64,000 bases of DNA from Paracamarosporium sp. OC-R06-R3 (taxonomy: Eukaryota > Ascomycota > Dothideomycetes > Pleosporales > Didymosphaeriaceae). The stretch's first letter is position 1. Every line of letters begins with the position of its first letter. The notes beneath the pieces were generated by a model. It was not told the origin of the DNA, made no database searches, and saw only the letters and a program-made list of their open reading frames with translations. The translations under genes and the position numbers were made by a program. This document shows, one piece after another, positions 33,949 through 44,835 of this stretch. Location: contig JACVRA010000179.1 in assembly GCA_019828545.1 (NCBI GenBank), positions 124,001 to 188,000 of the forward strand. Reading direction: 5' to 3'.

Positions 33949-36061
33949 ATGTCTGCCCACGCATCTAAAAGGTCCTCGGACACTTGTGCAGAATGCCGAG
34001 CTCGCAAAGTCAAGTGTGACAGCAGGCGCGATGTTTGCAGCGGCTGTGAACGCCTCAAACTGAGCTGCTCTTTTCAACAGAACTCTCTTGAATCCGGCTT
34101 GGTCCCAGATCCAAACATTGAACTTCGACGAAAGAGGGTCGCGTGTACGGGTTGCCGGTCTCTGAAGGCAAGGTGTGGTGGAGAGTTTCCAGCTTGCCGA
34201 CGGTGCCAGCGTAGACGCGCGCAGTGTGTGTATCCAAGGTCAAAGAGGGCCGTGAACGATTCAGATCTTTCACGCAGTTCGCAATCGATACCAGATAACG
34301 CTAGTGCCTACGAAAGAACGAGTTCAAGCTTGCATACTGGGCCGGAGTCTCTCAATCACGACCTCGTCCTTCGCATTTTTGAGGCGTTCTTCCAGCACAT
34401 TCATCCCATTCCTGTCTACTCGTTCTTTCACAAAGCATCTCTGGTTGAACGCTTCGAATCTGAAAGTCTGGATCACGCTCTGGTGTTGGCTCTCGTAGGC
34501 ACGACGTGCGAGATGTTGGATATGGGCGCAGAACTCAAAGCGTTGAGCCTGCAATGGATGTCACAAGCTGAGCTCCTGGTAACGAACGAGATGGGAAGAC
34601 TATCTGTCATCAAAGTACAATGTCTACTCTTGCTCGTCAAACACCACATGCGTCAAGGTCGACTTGGCAATGCCTTTATGCTACACGCTCTTGCTGCCAG
34701 GGCTGCATATGCCATTGGGCTTAATTACGAGGCGCGCCAACTTGGCTTCCTCGCTCGAGAATCCCGAAGACGTCTAATGTGGTCACTTTACATCGTCGAC
34801 ACCAGGCTAGCGGGCGGCATGTCTGATTTTGCCCTTTGCTCGGCAGCATCCATCCACATACAGCTTCCTTGCCATGAGCGTAATTTCGAGTTCGATCTCC
34901 AGCAAGATACTGAATCTCTACAATACGTGGCTAGGCAGCCTCTGTCAGATTGCATCGGCTCACTTGGTATCTACGTCCGACTCATGTGGTTTCGCCACCG
35001 GATATTACAAACCACCAAAGCGGCGGTGCTCTCGCGAGACGTAGATGCCGCTACACTCTACACTTCGATCGATGAACTTGCAACGGAGCTGGCGGATTTC
35101 GAGAGCAGCCTCCCAGGTTCATTTCATTTCTCCACCAAAGCCTTGCAGCTTCGTGCCTATTCAACACGGCTTGGCCCGTTCCTCCTGGTACACATCTGGC
35201 TTAGGCAGTGTTATTGCGACCTGTATCGTATCGCTCTTACCGGTCTGAAGGAGGCATTACGTGCAGAACAAATCTCACGACTAGACATCCAAATCATTGA
35301 CAAATGGCGCTCTCTATGCTTTAAAAATGCCATCGGCCTATCTAAGATCTTTCAGAGTTTCTCCACACTCAAAACCGGCTGTCCGGTCTTCGAGCACGAT
35401 GTAAACGCCTGCGCTTATCAATGTGCTCGAATGTTATTGCATCTAATCAATCATCACAATGACACGTTACAGGTCAGCTTCGAAACAGCACAAGAGGGCG
35501 CACGAAATTGTCTTACTGCTTGTCAAGCGAGTTCCTCGTCATCTTCCATCAGTGATTTAATTGTAAGTACCGTCATGTTTTCCCACTACGAGTTCTAACG
35601 CAAGTCTCTAGATGGAAGATCTTTCACGTTTGCTGCACAGGGGATCTTCGCCTCCACTACCACCTTCAAGCTCTGAAAATGTATCCGCAACAAACCCTGG
35701 ATCACTTTCCAGGATGCATCCTAACCATTTATTCTCACGCCACAGCGCGATTGGACAAATGCAGATAATGGACGATGGCACTGAAGTTTCCGAACGGCGA
35801 CACCGTGACCTTCAAAGCGTACAGGCCACTGATCCGTCTGCCAGTACAAATCAAGCAACGTCATGTGATTTTCCTCCTAGAGTCGAGGCCGGTGAGCCAT
35901 TAGGTCAACAATCTTTCGATTTTGCTGTAAGCAACGCTTTCGAAGGTGCCTTTGGCGATACGGATATCAATTTCCTCAATGAGTACGGGCTGCAGGATCC
36001 CTGGAACCTAGGACAAGCATTGAACCTGAGTCAATTCGATATGCAACTATGGAACTCGTGA
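33949..36061 (+). CDS. Transcription factor with two tandem Zn2Cys6 clusters
   Basis: Two exons, 33949-35562 and 35612-36061 (intron 49 bp, branch TTCTAAC), giving 687 aa. Cluster 1 is C13 to C40 (CAECRARKVKC...CSGCERLKLSC) and cluster 2 is C66 to C93 (CTGCRSLKARC...CRRCQRRRAQC). Both have the full CX2CX6CX6CX2CX6C spacing. Residues about 130-400 form the fungal-specific regulatory domain (IFEAFFQHIHPIPVYSFFHK, RRRLMWSLYIVDTRLAGG). The second exon codes a polar, probably disordered activation tail. Fungal Zn2Cys6 factors normally have a single cluster and often bind paired CGG triplets. It stands 46 bp from the 3' end of the sulfatase gene, so it may regulate that gene and the transporter beyond it. 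Confidence 0.9.
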
Positions 36062-36107
36062 CGCTCGTAGTTACCAGCTGAGTAACGGAAACTTTCGCAA
36101 GTCACGA

Positions 36108-37661
36108 TTATTTGCCAGCTCTCGACAGTCTTTCCTCAAGCTGCTCTTTCGGAGACTCTAATTCGACTTTTGGAAACCGGTCATCTTTCTGCCAGGGCAA
36201 GAAATCGGATCCTTCCATCAGCCATCTGAAAATTTCGCTTTGGAGCATATCTGCAACTGGCTTATACTCTGGATCTGCCGCCAAATTATGCAGCTCACCA
36301 GGGTCAGTCTGTCGATTATAAAGCTCAGCGGGCTCGTATAATCGGTAAATATACATCCATTCGTTATTACGAATACCGATAGCTTTACCGACTAACGAGG
36401 TGTCTTCGTGCTGGAGTCCAGCCTTGATGTCGTATGGGAACGGTGCCTGTTCAAGTAGAGGCTCTTCGCTGAGGAGGAAACCACCTTCAGTAAAAGCATA
36501 CATCTTGTGGTACGTTGCACCGTCAACTAATACGGGTATCAGACTAGTACCATTGTGAGGAAAATGCTCTCCGATTCCAGCCAGATGGAAGACAGTCGGT
36601 ACCAAGTCAACCATTTCAGCCATCACGTTGGAAACGCGACCCTGCGGAAGTCCTCCACCGCCGATGATCAGCGGCTCATGTGTAAGACTGTCCGACAAAC
36701 CTGACGGCCATTTCTCGATCATGCCGTGATCACCCAGGTATTCACCATGGTCTGTGAAGAACATGGTCACAGTCTTATCCCAAAGTTTCAGGTCGTCGAG
36801 CTTGTGAACGATCCGGCCAAATTGGTCGTCTAGTCTGCTGATCATACCGTAGTATGTGGCCTTCACTTCGGCCCATATCTCTGGAGTCGCTCGGGCGGTG
36901 TCGTATCGTTCTCGATTGACTTTCATATATCGTGGCTCATAACCCGTCTTCTCGGCAGGATTCACGAGTCCTCCTATCAACTTCGAGCGATCATACATGG
37001 AGAAGTATGGCTCTTCGACTTGGAAAGGGCAGTGTGGAAAAATGAGTGGCATGAACAGAACCCAAGGCTTGTCGTCCGGTGGGCACTCTAGCCACTTCAA
37101 TGCCGAGCGCACGACCGCATCATCATAATCCAAAGCTTCTTCTGCGTTGCGGAGACCTTTGTAGAACAGACGACCCCAAATACTCTCATCAACAGGCCTG
37201 CCACCTCCAGCAAACTTTGGTACGAACTCTGGCGTCTCAAGGAATCCATACTCTGTCACGCTGAGCTCGGTCACGGTTGGTGCGAATGTGTCGCCTCTCG
37301 GTGCTAGACATGCAACGTGATATCCGTCCTCTTTCAGGCTCCGGAACATGTTTGGCTCCCACGGCTTGATGAGGTTTTCTAGGCTTCGGTGCCCGCTAAC
37401 ATGTGGATATGTTCCAGTGAACATGCTACACCGAGATTGCGAACACACTGAAGCCTGGACGAAGCAATTGGTGAAGCGAACGCCACGTTTCGCGAACGCA
37501 TCGATGTTTGGTGTTTTGATCTGGCTATCTGGTTCTGTTGTGCATCCGAGAGAGTCGTAACGTAATTGATCCGGCATGAATATGACAAAGTTTGGACGTT
37601 GTCCTCCATTTTTGGAATTTATCTTGAGTGGAAATGGTTGTGGTGGTTTTGAGTAAGACAT
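36108..37661 (-). CDS. Sulfatase (type I, formylglycine-dependent)
   Basis: Single exon of 517 aa from the ATG at 37661 (MSYSKPPQPF); an upstream in-frame ATG at 37736 would add 25 residues. NFVIFMPDQLRYDSLGC supplies the first metal ligands. CSQSRCSMFTGTYPH at residues 73-87 is the sulfatase signature; C73 would become formylglycine, with Q where many family members have P. MFFTDHGEYLGDHG is the second metal/substrate motif, and the C-terminal PAELYNRQTDPGELHNLAADP is typical of arylsulfatases. No signal peptide is evident, so it is probably cytosolic. It hydrolyses sulfate esters; the substrate (choline sulfate, aryl or sugar sulfate) is not decided. It is divergent from the MFS gene at 38082. 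Confidence 0.9.
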   Translation of the reverse strand: MSYSKPPQPFPLKINSKNGGQRPNFVIFMPDQLRYDSLGCTTEPDSQIKTPNIDAFAKRGVRFTNCFVQASVCSQSRCSMFTGTYPHVSGHRSLENLIKPWEPNMFRSLKEDGYHVACLAPRGDTFAPTVTELSVTEYGFLETPEFVPKFAGGGRPVDESIWGRLFYKGLRNAEEALDYDDAVVRSALKWLECPPDDKPWVLFMPLIFPHCPFQVEEPYFSMYDRSKLIGGLVNPAEKTGYEPRYMKVNRERYDTARATPEIWAEVKATYYGMISRLDDQFGRIVHKLDDLKLWDKTVTMFFTDHGEYLGDHGMIEKWPSGLSDSLTHEPLIIGGGGLPQGRVSNVMAEMVDLVPTVFHLAGIGEHFPHNGTSLIPVLVDGATYHKMYAFTEGGFLLSEEPLLEQAPFPYDIKAGLQHEDTSLVGKAIGIRNNEWMYIYRLYEPAELYNRQTDPGELHNLAADPEYKPVADMLQSEIFRWLMEGSDFLPWQKDDRFPKVELESPKEQLEERLSRAGK

Positions 37662-38081
37662 CTTGGTTGAGGTTGCTATACAATCGGCTTGCTGTGAAGT
37701 TGAGGCAAGCCAGGTCGAGGTTTCACGACAATACATTACGTGCTAGAAGCGAGGATTGCGTATTATAGGGATAATTCAGAATCTGCGAGTCTCCGTCCAT
37801 TCCAGACAGTTACAGTGGGGTTTCTTCGCCGAAGACCGCGCCGAGCACCGTCCCCACGCGGTGCTCGGGGGCGCACCCTCGGAGCACGTCGGTGTCAGCC
37901 AATCATATGTTTTTGCTTCCCCAGCCCGTCTTTCATCCAAGCGTCGATTTCGCAATTCATCGATAATGGAGACCAGCTCGTTCGGGAAACGGCTTCCATC
38001 AGCCATGAATCTTCAAGGAATATAAGACAATGGAATCTCGGCATGGAATAGACACGCCAGAGAGTCTTGCACACAGCAACA
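37662..38081. promoter_or_regulatory. Divergent promoter, sulfatase / MFS sugar-type transporter
   Basis: This is the 420-bp shared upstream region. It contains the inverted repeat and CCAAT box described separately, and a TATAAG sequence close to the transporter start. Confidence 0.5.
37841..37868. promoter_or_regulatory. Perfect CGG/CCG inverted repeat in the sulfatase-MFS divergent promoter
   Basis: The arms CCGAGCACCG and CGGTGCTCGG are exact reverse complements around an 8-nt spacer. A related half site, CTCGGAGCAC, lies at 37879-37888, and a CCAAT box at 37899-37903. The repeat is about 180 bp from the sulfatase start and 214 bp from the transporter start. Paired CGG triplets are the known type of target for Zn2Cys6 factors; that the neighbouring regulator binds here is inference. 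Confidence 0.55.
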
Positions 38082-39793
38082 ATGGTCTTTTCACAGCTAC
38101 GTTGCTTCAACACCAGACTGACCCTCGGTTGTCTGCTCATCGCCATCTCATCGTTTAATTATGGCTTTGACAATCAAGCCTTCGCAACTACACAGGCGAT
38201 GGACGCCTTCGACAAGCAATTTGGCGTGTGGAACGCAAAGCGCAAAACTTGGGTGCTTGAACCATACTGGTTGTCGTTGTTCAATTCATTGAACTACATA
38301 GGTTTCGCTTTCGGTATTTATGCTCACTTAACATTTTCTGGCAGGGACTAATAAATCAGGTGTGCTCATTGGTAGCCATGTATCGAGCAGGTACGGCCGC
38401 AGAGTATGCATGTTCAGCATGAGTGTGTATGCACTGATCACCGCGACCATCTCCGTCACGTCACGCAATCGTGACCAAATCATGGCTGCAAGAGTCTTGA
38501 ACTGTGAGTCTCCTCGTTGGTACTCAATTCCGCCTCTGACTATGTTAAGATGTCTATGTTGGCATGGAGCTGGCTGTTGTGCCTGCATTTCAGTCTGAGA
38601 TCGTGCCTGCATCCGCCCGTGGCTTCATCGTCGGTACATACCAGCTTTCCCTGGTTTTTGGAGGCTTCGTGATAAACTGTGTCTGCAGAGGCACAAGTGG
38701 CATCAAAGACAACCGCGCGTGGCGCATTCCCATTGGACTGTTCTACATAGTACCAACGATCATTCTGTCCCTCATCTTCTTTACGCCTGAGAGCCCGCGA
38801 TGGCTTCTTAAGCAAGGCCGTGTCGACGAAGCGAGAGCGAACCTGATCAAACTGAGGGAAGGAAAGTTTACCGAGGAGCAGATCGAGCTCGAGTTTCGCG
38901 AACTACAAACAGCATTGAAGGCCGAGGTTGCCTTCGAGAAGGGCAAATTCAAGGAGGTCTTCCAAGGCGTTAATCTTAAACGCACAGCAGTGGTCGTCCT
39001 GGTCAACTTTTTCCAACAAGCTACCGGGCAAGCTTTTGCTAGTCAGTACGGTACAATCTAGTCAGTTATACGTCCCTGTGGAGATGGATGATCGTGACTG
39101 ACTTCAAGCAGCATCAAATCTCTTGGAACGATCAATCCTTTCAGCATGAGCCTCATCACAGCAGCGATCAACATTTTTTCTGTTGTAACATGCCTCCTTC
39201 TTACCGACAAAGTCGGTCGCCGGCCTCTCCTTCTCATCGGATCGGCGATCCAGACATGTGCACTTCTGACGATGGGAGGACTCGGTACCCCAAAAACCGT
39301 CGACTATCCATTGAAGATTGGCATCGTCTCTATGCTCGCAGTTATGACTGTTGGTTTCGGCATCGGATGGGCTCCCCTCACATATGTCGTGACATCTGAG
39401 CTTCCAGCCATCAAGCTTCGAGACCACACACTGCGGTTAGGCTTCTTCGTCAACGTCGCGATCAAGTAAGTCGTCAGCACTCTAGCCTTCCACATCACTA
39501 ATCATGCTGCTAGCTTCGTCGTGAACTTCTCCATTCCTTACTTGCTCAACGCGCCGTACGCCAATCTGCAGTCGAAGGTTGGTTTCATCTTCGGCGGTTT
39601 CGCTTTCCTGTGCTTTATCTTCACGTATTTTTGCATCCCTGAGTGTACCGGGAAGACACTTGAGCAGATCGATTACCTGTTTCATAATGGGGTGCCGCTG
39701 CGGAAGTTTGGGACGTCGGATGTGCCGACGTTTGAGCAGAGGGAGGTAGCGGGGAAGGATGATATTGTTATGCCAAGCAAGATGGATGTTTAG
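38082..39793 (+). CDS. MFS sugar transporter (hexose/lactose-permease type)
   Basis: Five exons: 38082-38313, 38360-38503, 38550-39060, 39112-39465, 39514-39793; introns are 46-51 bp and the model gives 506 aa. The N-terminus LTLGCLLIAISSFNYGFDNQAFA begins TM1. SSRYGRR is the loop 2-3 motif, GMELAVVPAFQSEIVPASARGFIVG matches the sugar-porter TM4-5 signature, and FTPESPRWLLKQGR is the conserved PESPR motif before the central loop. NFFQQATGQAFASQYG (TM7) and TDKVGRRPLLL follow, and PECTGKTLEQID closes the membrane part. It is a plasma-membrane sugar-type symporter of fungal alpha-glucoside/lactose-permease form. Its promoter is shared with the sulfatase, suggesting import of a substrate related to that enzyme. 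Confidence 0.88.
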
Positions 39794-40199
39794 ATAGTTG
39801 GTAGTCTGTTGCTGTGTAGCCTTTGCGTAGTTAATCTCAGAAGTTTTGGATGGGTATGCTGAATACGGAGCAGCTTGTAAGTTTGGCTGGCATTATTGAA
39901 AGTCCAGCATGTACATTGTTCTGGTGCAACGAAAAGTCGGCCACAGACAGAAGCTCTTACACCGCAGCTGAAGTACTAGACTTTAACAAGTGAAATCGCC
40001 GAACAGAACGTGATTATGCTCCATTCCTCTCTATCATAACAACCACTAACATGGACTCGGCCAGCCCAGCGCTGGCGCAAGCTCTGCTTGACATGACACA
40101 TCGGCGGGGATAATTCCAACAGACGTTTTTGCAGGCGTTGAATCTAACCTGTTGCTTATGAACCTAACCCTAATCGTTGACAATCATTTCCTTCCTGTC
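39794..40199. other. Intergenic, convergent, no gene seen
   Basis: This is the 3' flank of both the transporter and the NACHT-ankyrin gene. No feature is supported. Confidence 0.5.
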
Positions 40200-43100
40200 T
40201 CATGAGACCTTGTACTTCATAGTCGCTGATGTCACGTCCTCGTCGGTTTGAGATCGGTCGAGGTGTGACTGCAGCAACTCAACTATGTCTTTATGTCCGT
40301 TCCGAGCCGCCCACTTCAACGGCGTCACTCCGTTATCGTCCATTGTATTGAGATCAACTTTACCGGTGCCCAGCAGCAGGTTGATAATAGCTTCATGTCC
40401 TTCCCTTGCAGCCCACAATAGCGGCGTTAAGCCGTTCATGCTCTTCACATTAACATCAACCTTATCCATGTTTAGCAGCAGCTTGACAATACCTGTATGT
40501 CCTTCTCTTACGGCCCATAACAGCGGGGTAAAGCTGTTCGTACTCTTTACATTGAGATCAACCTTGCTAGTGCTTAGCAGCAGCTTAACGATATCTGCAT
40601 GCCCTTCCCTTGCGGCCCACAATAGCGGCGTAAAGCTGTTTGTACTCTCTACATTGAGATCAACCTTACCAGTGCCTAGCAGCAGCTTAACGATATCTGT
40701 ATGCCCTTCCCTTGCGGCCCACCTCAACGGCGTCACTCCGTTCTTGTCCATTGCACTGAGATCAACCTCATCTACGCTCAGCAGCAGCTTAACAATATCT
40801 ACATGTCCGTGCTCTACGGCCAACAACAGCGGCGTCAAGCCGCTCACGCTTTTTGCATTAACATTGATCTTATCAGTGGTTAGCAGCAGCTTAACGATAT
40901 CTGCATGTCCTTCTCCTACGGCCCACAACAGCGGCGTCAAACCGTTCTTACTCTCTGCATTGAAATTAATCTTGTTATTGCTCAGCAGCAGCTTGACGAT
41001 ATCTGTATGTCCTTCCTTTACGGCCCACCACAGCGGCGTCAAGCCGCTTACGCTCGTTGCATTAACATTAATCTTATCATTGCTTAGCAGCAGCTTAACG
41101 ATATCTGTACGTCTACGCTCTGCAGCTAACGACAGCGGCGTCGAGCCGCTTGAGCTCTTTGCATTAACATCAACCTTATTGGTGCCTAACAGCAGCTTGA
41201 CTGTGGCTTTGTAACCGTTTCGTGCCGCCCACATCAGTAGCGTTAGGTCATCGTCGTCCATTACATTAGGATCGAACTTTCCAGTTTCAAACAGCAGCTC
41301 GAGAATTTTTACGTTACCATGCGCAGCAGCCCACTGGCAATGCATCCAGTAGTTTTTGCCTGGAACTCTGAGCTCAGACATCCGACTCTGAATTAACTTG
41401 GTCGAAAGCGTTTGTATACCATCCTCTTGTCCCGAAACGTATAGAATATGATCCTGCCAATATGTTTTTGCATAAGTATAAAATTTGAATCCGTTCTCTG
41501 GCTTAGAGTTGAAGGAGCCACGCGCTTCTGCGAGGGTCTTACTCATATCAAATGTAGGTTGTTTCCTGAACGTGAGAAGTTTTATAGCGAGATGGCGAGT
41601 AGCGCTTGAATTCCCTATCGTAGTTTGCAAGATCCTTGACGGTGCTGATTGTGCCATAATTGGCCCGACTTTGGCTCTTGATATCTCGGTCCCGAAGACA
41701 CCGTACTCAAGATAAGTAACGATAGTGTTTGCCAATGCTCTCTGCGCCTCTTCGATAGGGAAGCCTACGCACTTTGTATCATCAAATCCGTGAAGGATGT
41801 ACTTCTTAACGCTATGATGTACAACTCGGACGGTCAATTCTTCCTCATCCACAATAAGAAGACATCCACAGCAAGCGAGTGCTAGATAAACATCGTTCAA
41901 TATTCTAGAAGGATCCCATGTTGTATTGCCAGGGGTGACGCTCAAAGCTTCTCGTAGCTCGTCAGTTGTTAGGGGTCGGCAAGCAGCCAGCACAAATTGT
42001 AGTGTCTTTGTTTGAAGTGGTCGATCCAAACTTCCTGACTTATGCAAGATCCGGGCAAACGTCTGTGAGAGATCTTTCGGTAGGTCTGTTAGGGCTTCGC
42101 GGATAGCGTGATCAGTCTTCAGACTACACAAGGATTGGATTTGAAGAGCTACCCAGAGAAACATCCCATGGGAGCCTTTCAGGAGAGTATCTTGAATGTC
42201 CAGAATCAAAGTTGGATCTCTGATTGTCAAAAGTTCTTGGCGAAGACAACGCTCCAAATCTGCTTCAATGAAGGCCTCGATGTCTGGGTTATCTTTTGGT
42301 AATGGGATGACGCGAGTAGCCAAGAGCTGATTAGCAATCGACTGTAGGCCAGTGTTTGGTTCTACTCGGAAAGAAATACAGACCAAGACTTTCAACCTTT
42401 CTTGGATCTTCCGAACTGCTTTCACGAATATCTCTTGTTCCTTCTTATCGCACTCATCCAGTCCATCTAGGACAAAATACACTTTGAGATCAGAAGGAAA
42501 CCCCTCGCAGAGTAATTCAAGCACTTTCTCTGTGTCGTTGGTCGTGTGGGTATCTTCACAGCTCTTAGCGAGTACAGCAAGGTCCGGGACAGTGCCTAGC
42601 AACTGCCGTGCCAACGAACCAAGGATTGTCCGTGCTTTTAGGCTTTCTAAGACGTCGTGTCTGCAGAAGAAATATGCTACTGGAGATCTTTCTCTTGTAG
42701 TAAAGAGATAGAGATCATCCACGATATTAGCAAGCAATACCGACTTCCCCGACCCTAAAGTGCCTGTGTACATCAGCGTGCATGTGTCCGAGCATTCTTT
42801 CCACTCTTGGTACTCCGCACGTTGCGTATGAAACGATGTGTTGCCAGCTTTCCTGATTTGCTTCCATGCTGTTTGATGATCATATGTGGAGCAGAAGTCG
42901 AGCACTTGGACCTTCGTAGTATATCTCTGCTGATATGAGGTAGACTTCAACATGTTTTTAGTTAAATCCCTAAAATTAGAGTTATCTTGAACTTCTGTCA
43001 AGTGCATCTCGTCTTTGATCGAGTTCGCCCACTTGTCAAGGTCAGTCTGAAAGGCTTTCAAATGCGAATCGCTCAAGGACGAAGTGAACTGCTGGACAGT

Positions 43101-43690
43101 CGATTTTCGTCCATACTCGAACAAGTGACGACATAGGCCGACCACCACAATAAAGTATTCATTGAGATATGTTTGTAGTCTTGTAGACTGAGGATATAGC
43201 AAGGCCATTGCTTGATGGCGTGGGGCAGAGCGACCGATGTCCATAAATACCGACGATAGTTTGTCTACGTAGCTTGACAAGCTCACAATCGACTGCGTCT
43301 CATCAGTAAATGACAGCGAAACTGGCAGAAGAACAAGATACTGACCAATAACGACATGCGCGCCAATGACCACACGCCACATGCTACTAGGTTCTGTGAG
43401 CCTCCAACTACAACATCTCCAAGTGCAGCGAACTGCTGGACTCCCAGTAGGAAGTTGGTGAAGCGAGGCCCGAAACATTGACCACCAAACTTCTTCGATA
43501 ATCGACGATCCACTTCGGCTGTCAGTCGCATGACATCGTCAGGGCTAGGTGCCGTTGAGAGTGACTGCGACTTCAATGTGCGGAATCTGGTTTTTTGCTC
43601 GTTCGGGAGGATGGCTTCGAATTCGGAGATGCCCTGAGCGAGGCGGATCTCGGGCTTTAACGACAAAACTTTCGCTAGAACACCAGACAT
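40200..43690 (-). CDS. NACHT-ankyrin repeat protein (fungal NLR-like STAND NTPase)
   Basis: Two exons on the minus strand, 43690-43346 and 43292-40200 (intron 53 bp), giving 1145 aa. The N-terminal 250 residues contain FTNFLLGVQQFAALGDVVVGGSQNLVA and RSAPRHQAMALLYP, an effector-like region found in front of fungal NACHT domains. The NACHT core has a P-loop GTLGSGKS at about residues 292-299 and Walker B YFVLDGLDEC. A winged-helix-like region with LQFVLAACRPLTTDELREAL follows. The C-terminal third is an array of about eleven 34-aa ankyrin repeats. Proteins of this form act in non-self recognition and regulated cell death in fungi; a function for this copy is inferred only. Start is the first ATG of the conserved N-terminus. 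Confidence 0.88.
40260..41370 (-). repeat. Tandem 102-bp repeats coding the ankyrin array
   Basis: About eleven 102-bp units code 34-aa ankyrin repeats of the form nGLTPLLWAAREGHxDIVKLLL followed by DKVDLNVKS. Two adjacent units share TNSFTPLLWA exactly, and most others differ by few residues. High unit similarity also creates a long spurious plus-strand frame at 40285-41214. Confidence 0.85.
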
Positions 43691-44835
43691 AGCTGCTGCT
43701 AAGAACCTGCAGGGCGGGAGGCTGTAGCACAGCCTAACCCAAACGTTTCTCCTTCGTTTTGTGTGAAGGCGGAGAGGGTGGCTAAATCGCACCAAGTACT
43801 GCTTAAAGGGCGTGAGAGGTGTCAGAAACCTAGACTTGTAACATATTCCAAGCAGATGACCCAGGCTTCAAACAGTTCAGGTTGTTTATAAACGACAAAC
43901 GATGGGCGACGAATAGGTAAGTAAGGGCGAAAGAGACACAGACAGAATGAGATGCCAACGATCAGGCTGAAAACCGGTGAAGGTTTTGCGCACCAGGCTG
44001 GGCGTAGCTGCATATCTCAGCCACAACCTCGCTTGTACGACGCAGCTATGTAGCCTTGCTGGGAACAGACTTCTTTCTCATGTCCCAAAATAGAGAGATC
44101 GTTCGCCGTTGCATTGTGCGGTGAGTAGTATATGCATGTAAACTCAGCCGTTTTGGCTCCATTCAAATTATTGAAAGATATGGTCAGTCGACAACTTTAA
44201 TGATGCTGTGATAGACCTATCCGCGCTGGGTGGCAATCCCCTCAGCAAATTAGCCGAAACGACTCCTCCTTGTATGCTCATTGCACGCACATCACCCCGC
44301 ACGGTCATCGCCACGGCGGTATCAACACTCTACTTCTACGTGTTCTAGGTCGATCTTTCGCGCATAGTTTTCCAACGAACTAACCTCGCTCAATCTCCAT
44401 CCTGCTGGAGTGCACACACTGCACACTGTCGCTGCTTAGGTCTGTCTATGGAGTACCGTCTTGATACTTGAGACTACTTTACTTTTTACGATTGATCTTT
44501 AATACAAGAAGAGATATCTAAAGAATAACACCAAAAAAAATGGTAGCTTTATACACTTGCAGTGCTGAAGTGCAACGTGCCTAAAGGTTGAATGTATTCA
44601 GCGTCGGGGTTATTCGAGCCGTAGGGATAGACTTTAGTCTTAGCAGCAATGCCTCTTGCACCTTCAGAGCTCTCGACTACTGGGGTTCGTTTTGATCTAC
44701 CTTCGTATTACTATCCACAGTATCAAGCATAGATATTGCAACCCACAACCTCAAAGCCTCGACGAACAAAAGCAATTTCAAGCCAAAACGCTGCCGCAAA
44801 ACTACATACTCCACTTCGCCTTCGTCCCTCAAGAC
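43691..44835. other. Intergenic 1.1 kb, no gene seen
   Basis: This is the promoter side of the NACHT-ankyrin gene and the 3' side of the next gene. A 115-codon plus-strand frame at 44656-45003 overlaps the antisense of the next gene and has no features. Confidence 0.45.

Noticed and set aside
38314..38344. 31-bp intron in the sugar transporter ending at the first GGCAG
   Set aside because: It is too short and would insert five residues; the 46-bp intron to 38359 closes the frame and restores the conserved sequence.
40285..41214. 309-codon plus-strand frame opposite the ankyrin repeats
   Set aside because: It is created by the periodic 102-bp repeats; the minus strand codes clear ankyrin repeats.
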